DNA from: Stereocaulon alpinum
Taxonomy: Eukaryota; Ascomycota; Lecanoromycetes; Lecanorales; Stereocaulaceae
Length of the DNA stretch: 64,000 bases
Assembly (NCBI GenBank): GCA_018257865.1
Contig: JAEUBA010000024.1
Coordinates: forward strand, 62,001-126,000
Direction: 5' to 3'
Part shown: positions 55,624 through 64,000 of the stretch, piece after piece
How positions within the stretch are numbered: the first letter of the stretch is position 1
How the letters are laid out: every line of letters starts with the position of its first letter
Made by a program: the position numbers and the translations under genes
The notes under the pieces: model-generated
Databases searched by the model: none
Told to the model about the DNA's origin: nothing
Seen by the model: the letters and a program-made list of their open reading frames with translations, nothing else

Positions 55624-57551
55624 ATGAGTGAAGGTGCACCAATATAGATTTTCAGTGATACTAAGAGACCAAGCATCTGTTTAAGAGTAGAAACGTTAGT
55701 CAACAAGCCGGGAGCCGGATGGGCTTAGCGTGAAACGGGTCTAAGCCAGAGGTAATCCTTCGAGCATGCCTTTAGCTTGTCACTTCCAGTCGGAAAGTCT
55801 ACGAAAGGTACTGAGCCAACAGAGTTCAGCCGTTTCATCTTTGCGAGTCTGAGAACAGGCCAGCTCTAGGATTATTACTGTTTCTTAGACAGGGTTGTTA
55901 CGACTTTACGGCGCCTAGAGGTCAGAAGCAAAGGAGCTGGATATACCTCAGACTATCTGCCAATGTTAAATTTCGCGCATTCTCTGCATCAAGGCCAAGT
56001 CGATCGCCTAAGGTAGATCAAGCACCAGCGGAGCTCTCTACAGGAATGCGGGAATATACGGGCGGGCCAATGCGTGATTGTGAATCAAGCGCAGCCCTGA
56101 CTGATCGGCTCCATATGTTCAAATCTGCAAGAGGTCTCCAGATCCATGGGACCTCATATGCAGAGGATTGGCCCTTAGATCATCGATATGTCTGGATACT
56201 TCACTGCGATACTTGAGTGCCATTGGTATCGTAACGTGGGTACTTTCTCAAAGCCGTGCAAGTACGCAACTCTAAGGTACAGCTGATGAGAGGGTTATAT
56301 TCCGGATGAAAATTACGTGCTCTTTCGGGAGACACTCGGAGTTATACACACTGGAGTATCAGCGGGACTATGGAAGCTTGTTCTTTTGTCGCTCAACTTA
56401 GACGATTGCGTTCAAAAACGAAAACAATTTCTAATCTAAGGTGTACATCAAACTATCCTATGTATCTTGCGATCGCAGTTCTCAGCATCTCCACGGAAAC
56501 ATTCCCTAATGCTTCAATACATGTCGCAACCCTGCTGTTTAGAAGGCTTGTGTTCGGGCAAGCACTTCCTGTGAATCGAAGGTAGCAGAACTACTCGATG
56601 GTGGAGGTCCAGACAACAACCACCCAAGTCAGAAACTATCCACTTACCCTCAACCCCTCAAACACCCCACAATATCTCTACACAATCGCCGTCGCACCAC
56701 AACTCCCTACCCAGACAGGAAACAAACATCTTCAGCACCCCCAAGAAACCACAATCACACCCCCATCCCCATCCCCACCCCCTCAATTGCCCTCCTCCAA
56801 CCCACCACACCCATCAGCCCATCCGCTCTCCCAGCCCAAACCATACTTGTAAACCTTCCTACCTACCTATCTCGAATCGATAAACCAGCATAACGTAACG
56901 TAATATATTAAAAATCACTACCTAGCTTGCATGGTCATGAGTATTTCGAGCTTTGCGTTTGGATGGACGGCTGGGTGATCCAACGGTTGGTGATAGGGGC
57001 GTATAGGCGGGTTCTTGTTTGGTGATGGAGGGGTTTATGAAGGTAGATATACGGAAAGGGTGGAGGGTTTTGCGCAGGAACATATCGTCCGTCAAGTGTA
57101 TGGCACAGATCCCAGCCACGGCCGGAGCGACAGAGCGGCGCAGTATGACATCAATTCCTGACTTAAAACCTGGCAAGATCAGTAACAATGATACTTAAGG
57201 CTAGACTATATCGAATTTTCAAGTATAGATACGAGTATAAGCATGATAAACGAGATGCCATTGTCGTAGTTCTGTTGTGGATTACTCTACCCAGTTACTA
57301 TGAATGGTTGTGTAATTTGAGTCAATGAAGATTGCAAATGAGCGTATATTAGGAGAGTCTCGCCAATTCTTCTAGGGGACGTTTTGGGTGGTTGAGTCTT
57401 TCCTGGAGTATTTTAGGCGTGGAATTTACTCGGCCAAGATGTCAGCTGACGCATCCTATCTTATTGTTTCCCTCTCCTACTGCGCCGCATGAAGCTGTTT
57501 AGATCCGTGACAGTCATGAGAGGCATCAGAAGCAGCAACCCTTCCAAGACC
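55624..57551. other. intergenic, 1.9 kb
   Basis: No supported gene. A Pro/Thr-rich 84-codon frame at 56598-56852 and an 88-codon minus frame at 56922-57188 are low-complexity or domainless. A possible small gene cannot be excluded. Confidence 0.4.
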
Positions 57552-57821
57552 TTACTTGACAGACAGCGACGTCTTTTCAGCTATAATATCCGCCAGCTCA
57601 TTGCCAGGTATGTTTCTATGAGACAGAACATGGTAAAGCTGTACTTTCACCCTAAGTTGTTCCAGCTCTATTGATGAGTGGGTTGTATACTTTACTATCG
57701 TTCCACTACCAGACATATATTCCCTCGCGATCTTTAGCGCCACTCCACGATCGGAGTAGATTACCGCAACAGCGTAAGGATATTTTGGCTTCACGAGTGC
57801 ACTCTCATCATGAACCGTCAA
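57552..57821 (-). mobile_element. LINE-type retrotransposon relic (RNase H fragment)
   Basis: The 89 residues contain AVIYSDRGVALKIAREY, and then LSHRNIPGNELADIIAEK. These correspond to the strand-acid and the final HxGxxGNExAD blocks of RNase H domains from non-LTR elements of Tad/LINE type. The first catalytic block and reverse transcriptase are not found intact upstream. Likely an old truncated insertion; boundaries not determinable. Confidence 0.6.
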
Positions 57822-59228
57822 TGAAGGAACCTGGAGTGCTTGCCAGATGGCCTATGTTTTGGCCTCCTGTTGAACTAGCATCTTGTGTATGCGGTAGCCG
57901 TTGACAATTAACGGCAGGGCCCAATTCTGTCGATGCGATTTTTAAAGTACTGCAATACCTGCAACTCATTCATCGCATGGTACGGCTGCATCATTGTGGA
58001 ATGAATGGCGACCTGGTTCTTTTCATGGCATTCCATCGTATTTGTGATCGGAAAGAGTCTGTCTCATGGCGCTAAGACGATCTTGGATCGCGATCTGGCC
58101 AGCGAACCGCCGTGAGTTGCGTTCATTCTTGATTATCCTGCATGATCATCGCTTGCTCGCATTCGCTGTCCCCATCCTCACCATCTCCATCGCCGTCCAC
58201 ATCACTATGTCCGTCATTGTATTCATCGATATTAATCGGGTGAAACGTCATTAGAGATACAACTGTTCCCTTCGCTCTCTTCAGCTCGCGCTATATACGT
58301 GCCTGTTTAAGGAGGGCGGGTTCGAAATCTCCTGTCTGTTTGCACTGAGATCATTGCTGTACACAACCGGCCATTCCCTCGGGACGCGGGCAGGCTTCGA
58401 CGCGTGCCTCATTTACGATAAATCGACGAGCAGCACTTTCACGCCACGTTCACTTCTCTTTTATTGACAACGGCTTTGGATTGTGTTTTGGGATGTGCCA
58501 GTGGCCTGGGTTGGGAAAAAGAGAATATGGTTTGAGGTGGAGGAAGACGATATGGAGGGAACTATTCCGACGAACGGTATTGATGATAACGAGTAGGACG
58601 AGGGTGGGGATCACGACTCGTTTGGTGAGGCGTTGCGCTTGATGCTGTTGATAGCGGTGACAGTGTCTGTAGGGGCGGCGCGGAGGGGGAGGGGGGAGGC
58701 AAAGGAGTTGCTGAGAGCTGCGAAGGATGTGAGCAATATTTTAAAGGATTAACACTTTGGATCTCATTGTGTCGATTGTCACACAAGAGTCGACTGAGGC
58801 GCAGCTCCACATGTACAGTATGTGAAGTCCAGGCGCATTGGCGAACTCAAGTGCTTTATTCTAGCTCCAGGTTTCCGCTAGGGTCGGTCCGTCCCGAAAG
58901 TGTAAATGACGTGGCTCTGGACGCTCTGGAGCAAGGGTAAACTCGGTACTCCGTAAGGTAGTGCCAATTACTACCACATTACCTTAGGTAGCTTTTGGCG
59001 GCAATGGATTACAGCATAGAACATCATTTGTTCTGCCTATAACACCGAACCTTATACGGCGTAATATACATGTACTAGCTCATCCACAGGACGCTTAATA
59101 CTGGCAATGGCCAGAATGACTGGGAGTTCTTAAATCTACTTTTACCGCGTATAGTGGCGTCACCCGTTGATCCAGTACAAAAAGTATCACAATTGCTTCT
59201 CTTAAAGTAGAGTAGGTACCGTTCTACA
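57822..59228. other. intergenic, HET gene upstream region
   Basis: May hold further eroded LINE sequence near 57822-58050. Frames at 58066-58254 and 58562-58810 have no recognisable domain. Confidence 0.4.
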
Positions 59229-61757
59229 ATGGATCATCTTCTACGGCCTTTCGGCATTGAGCTCACTGAAGACGACGAGATCCCGTATGTCTCTTCCAAC
59301 GATTACCACGGGGTGCCTTTCCTCGATTATGTCAACACCAACAAAGCCTACCAACTTGCCCCCGATATCATAGATGCAGCGTCAATGTCTAAATACGAGT
59401 CTAAGATGGAGACGTCTGAGCTCGAGCGCTTTCTCCAGACCTGGCTCTTCTTTGGGCTTCTGCAGGAGACCTTGGGTGCAATTTTCCATCAACCCGACTT
59501 CGTGCTCACTACACGCTCCAAGGTGATCATTACGACGAAAATCCTCATAGAAAAACTCAACCAAGCGATGTGTGACTCAAAATTTGATCAGAAGCGTCTT
59601 ACCCACCTTCACCAGTGTTTGCACATGACTATGCTAGCTCTTATTGCTACGCCTGGAACATTCGATATCAGGGTAAAGATTGGCATTGCTGCCACCGCTG
59701 AGGTCATTGACACTGCTCTCATCCTCGCTGCAAAGGCTAAGGCTATAAGCACAGAAATGCTCCCCGCCATAGGGCGTTGGGGTTACTTCGACGAACAAAA
59801 ATTGCGGGTAGCAGAGATGCAGGAGCGGCATGGATGGTGTCCTGCCCAAGCCTCGTTGACGCTTGAAAAATTCTGTTCCCTACAAGCCAAGGTATATATA
59901 TCCAAAATAAGGAAGCCTTATAACGGGGTTCCACATGACGCTTGTTCCTTCGGAAATTGCCGTGCCCTGCAAATTGACCCCTCGTCATACCAGTCTCTGC
60001 ATCGTCATCCAGGTATCTGCGAAGACGTTGAGTCGAACCAAGAAGAGGTGGTCAAGGCGCTCAAAATGGGTAAGAATGCGCTCTTAGATCTCAAATTGGA
60101 CCTGATGTCCAACAAGGTGTCTGTCGCTATTGTTGCCGCACAACCAAACTTTTGGTATATTGCACTATCACATGTATGGGCAGATGGACTAGGAAACGCA
60201 AAAGAGAATTCTCTGCCTCAATGCCAGCTTCGCCATATATACGATCTCCTCACAAGCTTCTGCACAGAGGAATCTATCAAAGATGGTCAGAAGAGGCCTT
60301 ACCTTTGGCTGGACACGCTTTGCTGCCCAGTAGATCCGGAGAACAAGCTCCTTGCCCTGGCAAAATTACCAGAAGCGTACCGAGAAGCGTCTCAAATACT
60401 TGTTTTGGACTCATCCCTAACGGAGATAGATTGCAAGCACTTTCAACCGATCGAGATCTTATCGAGAGTGTTCTCTTCCGGTTGGATATTCCGATTATGG
60501 ACGCTCAACGAGGCTAACCTGGCGTTCAAACTCTGGATACAATTCCGGGATGAACCTCTTGAATTAGGCCAGGTTCTCAGCAATCTGGCTATCATGGAAA
60601 ACCCTGAAACATACCACTTCACCGGCGAACTCTATAGTGAATATGGAAAGCTCCGTATAGGATCCTCAAAGGGCGCTGGCGGTGAGCTCTGGTTCCTTAC
60701 AGAAGCTCTGAGATGCCGGTCCGTTAGCGAGGTCTCTGACGAGCCCATCTGTGTGGGGGCTCTCCTGCGCTTAGATGTTAACGGCATTACTGGGAAAGAA
60801 AAGCTCCTACCAGGGGCGAACCAGGAGGATAGAATCAAACTCAGAAACCAAAGAATGGCTCGCCTGTGGAAGTCAGCCGCCCAAGGCCAAACAGTAATCC
60901 CAAAGGCCTCAATCTACCACGTTGGAAACAGGCTCACGGAGCCAGGGCTGAGATGGGCGCCTTCAACACTACTCAATATAACGAATACGTCTCCATTCTT
61001 TTATGCCGCCGAGACAGATTGCGCTCATCCATCAGCGGATGGCTTAATTTTCTCCAACGCAGCTTGTTCGGTCTCGGTACCTGAACGCGTCGACGGCATT
61101 CTCGGCCCCCCCTGGACGGCGGCTTCATCCATGCTTGATGTCATGAAATGCGGTGAGGATCATTGGCTTACGATATTCAGCACGTCTGAGCAGAAAAAAT
61201 ACCCATCTGGTCGTGATGACAAAGCATTATACGATATCATGATCGAAGCAAGGACAGGTACGGAGTTTGAGATATTGGTAGAAAGCACTACGAACCTATT
61301 TACAGAGTCACATAAGAACACAAATGGTCTTCTAGTAGCAGCGACCGCAGTGGACAAGAGCATCAGCCTAGGGGCGAAGAATGTTCGGTTTCTTCGGCAG
61401 GGGTGGATCATGAACCACGATCGAACGACATGCGATTTCCTCAATCTATTGTTGACACATGCTCAAGCGCTTCAAAGCCATAGCATCACCAAGGAGATGC
61501 GAGAGATGGGTATACACGGTGACAAAGACCAACGGTACCTCGATGCGTTTAAAACACTCCTAGGAAAAGCGTGGTTGGTAGTAGACCAGCTTGAAGCGGA
61601 ACTGGACGCGACAGGCAAACATCTCCCCGGTAGCGGGCTTGGGCTCATGCATGCCAGACGCAAATCAATTTTTGCTTTACTCTCGCGATTCTACCGTAAT
61701 CGCTATCTTGTGCAAGACCGAGTCTTCGATATCGCACAAGAATTCTGCCTTGACTGA
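59229..61757 (+). CDS. HET-domain protein (heterokaryon incompatibility family)
   Basis: Single exon, 842 residues. The first 300 residues are a helical region without recognised motif, ending in a long preamble with CSFGNCRALQIDPSSYQSLH. The HET domain starts near residue 307: WYIALSHVWADGLGN, then LPQCQLRHIYDLL, YLWLDTLCCPVDPE (about 357), LAKLPEAYREASQILVLDSSL and WIFRLWTLNEANLA. HET domains are distant TIR-fold modules that trigger regulated cell death on non-self contact. The C-terminal 350 residues are uncharacterised. The frame is intact with no sign of decay. It sits 0.9 kb upstream of an ankyrin/STAND-like gene. Confidence 0.9.
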   Translation: MDHLLRPFGIELTEDDEIPYVSSNDYHGVPFLDYVNTNKAYQLAPDIIDAASMSKYESKMETSELERFLQTWLFFGLLQETLGAIFHQPDFVLTTRSKVIITTKILIEKLNQAMCDSKFDQKRLTHLHQCLHMTMLALIATPGTFDIRVKIGIAATAEVIDTALILAAKAKAISTEMLPAIGRWGYFDEQKLRVAEMQERHGWCPAQASLTLEKFCSLQAKVYISKIRKPYNGVPHDACSFGNCRALQIDPSSYQSLHRHPGICEDVESNQEEVVKALKMGKNALLDLKLDLMSNKVSVAIVAAQPNFWYIALSHVWADGLGNAKENSLPQCQLRHIYDLLTSFCTEESIKDGQKRPYLWLDTLCCPVDPENKLLALAKLPEAYREASQILVLDSSLTEIDCKHFQPIEILSRVFSSGWIFRLWTLNEANLAFKLWIQFRDEPLELGQVLSNLAIMENPETYHFTGELYSEYGKLRIGSSKGAGGELWFLTEALRCRSVSEVSDEPICVGALLRLDVNGITGKEKLLPGANQEDRIKLRNQRMARLWKSAAQGQTVIPKASIYHVGNRLTEPGLRWAPSTLLNITNTSPFFYAAETDCAHPSADGLIFSNAACSVSVPERVDGILGPPWTAASSMLDVMKCGEDHWLTIFSTSEQKKYPSGRDDKALYDIMIEARTGTEFEILVESTTNLFTESHKNTNGLLVAATAVDKSISLGAKNVRFLRQGWIMNHDRTTCDFLNLLLTHAQALQSHSITKEMREMGIHGDKDQRYLDAFKTLLGKAWLVVDQLEAELDATGKHLPGSGLGLMHARRKSIFALLSRFYRNRYLVQDRVFDIAQEFCLD

Positions 61758-62689
61758 GAGCTCCCGTTTCCAAGAGATCTCGATGGCGTAGGGATCTCTG
61801 TTACCACGCGCTGCGTCAGCCCAAGATTCCTCGGGTATTGTGCTCGTATGCGCTATCCTTGTGGCGCCTTCGATATGGCCACAATGATGCCAGAATGTCG
61901 AGGCGCATGAAGAATATCCTTGATTTGCGGCAAGTGTCATGAGTGGGAGCTGGAAAAGGATAGCTTGGGAATTACAGGCAGTGTGGTTTCCGTGTGCGGC
62001 GAAGAATCGGTAGCGAGGTGGGCTTTGAGCTCTATTTTACACCCCTTGAGAGGCCAACATATTTGGGATTTGCAGTAATACGACCACCGTTCTATCCTAC
62101 CATGGACTTGTTTTTAGCCAAATTCCAGCATTCTACATCACTACCCATATATGTGCCTACGTACCAAGTTATCTCGCAAGTAAGACCTAAATGCCTTCAG
62201 AATTGCATTGTCAACCTCGATGAATACATTGATATCTTCCAGGTAGCCATATTGCTCTGTCTTTAGGACATCCCCTCACCTCCAGTATACATAACTTATC
62301 ATTGGTGGACCCCAACATGCATGCTTACCTCATCATTACGCTGTCTAGAACTTGGTATAGATTGGCTTGGCACTGCACGCGTCAATCAGCGCAAAGCTCG
62401 GATTGCGCCTTCCTACCTATAACCCATTTCACCTCGACAAGACTCTTGTCCACGATTCTTCGATATTCACATTCTCAGTCACCGGCTTTGAGTCTTTTGA
62501 TGATCGACAAAGATTGGATGAACATCTAGTGCATGGTGCCCAAGACCACCAGCATTGACGAACGTTCAGCCTTGGTCTTTGGTTGGAGTGAGCACCCATC
62601 GGTGTGGAGCTATCCTCGGCCTCTTGTGAAATCTACTTTAGCGAGTCGTGTAGGTAGTCAGCTGACAGATATTTGCTATATCCTAGATA
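61758..62689. other. intergenic between HET and ankyrin genes
   Basis: 932 bp; only short frames. Presumed promoter of the ankyrin gene at its right end. Confidence 0.45.
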
Positions 62690-64000
62690 ATGCCTGTGCC
62701 TTATGGTTTTGGAGTTGGAGACTTAGTGGCCACTGGTACTCTGGTGTGGAGCATCTATAAGTCATGTCCGGTCTCTCCTATTTGCATTACCGCCCAATAC
62801 TGATCATTGATCTGCGCAGGCAAAGGAGCTCCAGAGAGCTTTGGTAACATCAGCGCGGAGGTCTTGTCTTTGCATGCTGTGCTCAAAGAAGCTGAGGAAA
62901 CGCTCTTCATACGCCCACTGTCAGCAGTGAGGCAAAGCAGAATTAAGACTATCTTAGATGGTTGCCAAGATGTGCTTACGAATCTGCAAAATCTAGTCTC
63001 ACGGTATCATAGTCTAGGAACCCAAGCCAAACGTACATGGGATAGGGTGAAATGGGGGAATAAAGACATAGCTGAGATCAGGGGTCGACTAGTTTCAAGT
63101 ATTACGTTGTTGGGAGCTTTCATCGCGTAAGAGCATAGTCTCACATCTTATACGATTACACTAATTGAATATCATTCAGTACTTCTCAAGTATCCGTTGA
63201 ACATAAGCTAGACATGTTCATCGAAGAATTCCGTCAAGGAAGGATGGAGGGGTCGGTTATTTCGACACAAACGGTCGAGAGCTTATCAGCCGATGACAAA
63301 GCCATTTGGCGGAACATCCGTAAGGAGCTTGAAGATATAGGCATCACTGTGGCTGCATTCGAGGCCAATCATGATTTCATCTTCAAGTGGTTCGTGGAGG
63401 CGGTAGAAACAGGAGCCTTCGAGGAGCAGATTGGCCAATGCCATGAGCAGAACAATGCTACTTCTGACGAAAGCGAGAGCGGAGAAGACACGAATCCACA
63501 AATCATACAATGTAACAAGGCTCAATCAAACGCACAGACTACTGTTGCTACAGATGCAGATCCCGTACAGCCAGATATCACCCCACCGGACGTATTGATC
63601 CCAGTCCGCGCTGCTCTGCTCGACTCCGCAAACAAAAAGCGTTCACCGAATATGATAGCCCTCTTTTCCGATCTCTCACTTCCAAAGGAACGACTTCTGA
63701 ATGCCACCCGCAAGGGAGAAACTGTCAAAGCCTTCGACATTCTCAATGACGGCGCTTCAAGTCGCCTGCTTGACCATAGGACTCTGGATGCTGCGCTTTT
63801 GGACGCTGCGGGTCATGGAGATAGGATGCTGGTAGAAGAACTGCTCGAGAGAGGTGCTGCTCTCGAGGCGATTCGCGAGGGGAAAACGGTCTTGACAACT
63901 GCCATCGAAGGTCGCCATAGCTCTATGGTAGAGCTTCTCATCGGCAAAGGCATTGATATAAATCGCCGTAGCGGCTACGGTGGCGTTGACTTCGCTTTAC
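62690..64000 (+). CDS. ankyrin-repeat protein with STAND-like fungal N-terminal domain (partial, runs off window)
   Basis: Exons join(62690..62765,62820..63126,63180..>64000); introns of 54 and 53 bp; the first donor is GTCCGG (weak) but the frame closes perfectly (…IYKSC|KGAPESFGNISAEV). The N-terminal block (MPVPYGFGVGDLVATGTLVW…KGAPESFGNISAEVLSLHAVL…) is the helical module typical at the start of fungal STAND/NACHT or ankyrin recognition proteins, with HeLo/SesA-like character. A 150-residue polar linker follows. Ankyrin repeats begin near 63730 (LLDAAGHGDRMLVEELLERGA, then TTAIEGRHSSMVELLIGKGI). The 3' end is outside the window, so length and effector content are unknown. Confidence 0.75.

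Noticed and set aside
56598..56852. Proline/threonine-rich small protein
   Set aside because: Low complexity, no signal peptide or domain; could be leader or intergenic repeat composition.
58300..58345. GGTTCGAAATC as a second tRNA B-box
   Set aside because: No A-box or cloverleaf can be drawn upstream.

Overview
The window is nuclear DNA of a filamentous ascomycete (Pezizomycotina), most likely a dothideomycete-type mould. Genes lie on both strands with no operons. Most carry several introns of about 47-76 bases with GTRNGT-like donors, CTAAC/CTGAC branch sites and short AG acceptors. The conserved proteins are standard fungal ones: Ssk1, a Whi3/Scw1-type RNA-binding protein, septin Cdc11/AspA, the PROPPIN Hsv2, the RES-complex protein Ist3, a dynein light intermediate chain, mitoribosomal mS45 and a Bax-inhibitor-family protein. 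All exon joins below were read by eye from splice signals and frame continuity; none has transcript support.

Layout. 0.4-5.1 kb: NmrA-like reductase, an RG-rich protein with a possible coilin-like N-terminus, and a secreted/membrane 8-cysteine (CFEM-like) protein. 6.6-9.3 kb: a 406-bp non-autonomous DNA transposon with 42-bp inverted repeats, which supplies the last 15 codons and the stop of a caspase-like/MIT-domain gene. 9.3-12.1 kb: gene-free. 12.2-15.1 kb: a decayed P450 and a histidine acid phosphatase broken by one in-frame TAA. 16.4-22.3 kb: SSK1, a multi-TM spermidine-synthase-like protein and a CCDC97-like protein. 24.8-27.3 kb: the Whi3/Scw1-type gene and a tRNA-Gly with a defective acceptor stem. 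27.3-31.2 kb: gene-free. 31.3-33.3 kb: a PQ-loop protein and an AT-rich repeat relic. 33.9-38.6 kb: a P-loop GTPase followed in frame by a 4 x 174-bp tandem array carrying RIP-like stops, then a second unrecognised domain. 39.6-55.6 kb: mostly housekeeping (a GNAT pseudogene, a tyrosine phosphatase, a SUMO-interacting-motif protein, mS45, Bax inhibitor, CDC11, HSV2, IST3, dynein LIC). 57.5-64 kb: a LINE RNase H relic, a HET-domain gene, and the 5' part of an ankyrin protein with a STAND-like N-terminus that runs off the window.

Themes. (1) Four genes (caspase-like/MIT, P-loop GTPase, HET, ankyrin/STAND-like) belong to the kinds of family that make up fungal self/non-self recognition, and two of them have been reshaped by a transposon or by RIP-like mutation. 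(2) C-to-T type nonsense changes recur in the tandem array, the acid phosphatase and the GNAT relic, which fits an RIP-competent lineage. (3) Several genes show an exon-phased swing from C-ending to G-ending synonymous codons.
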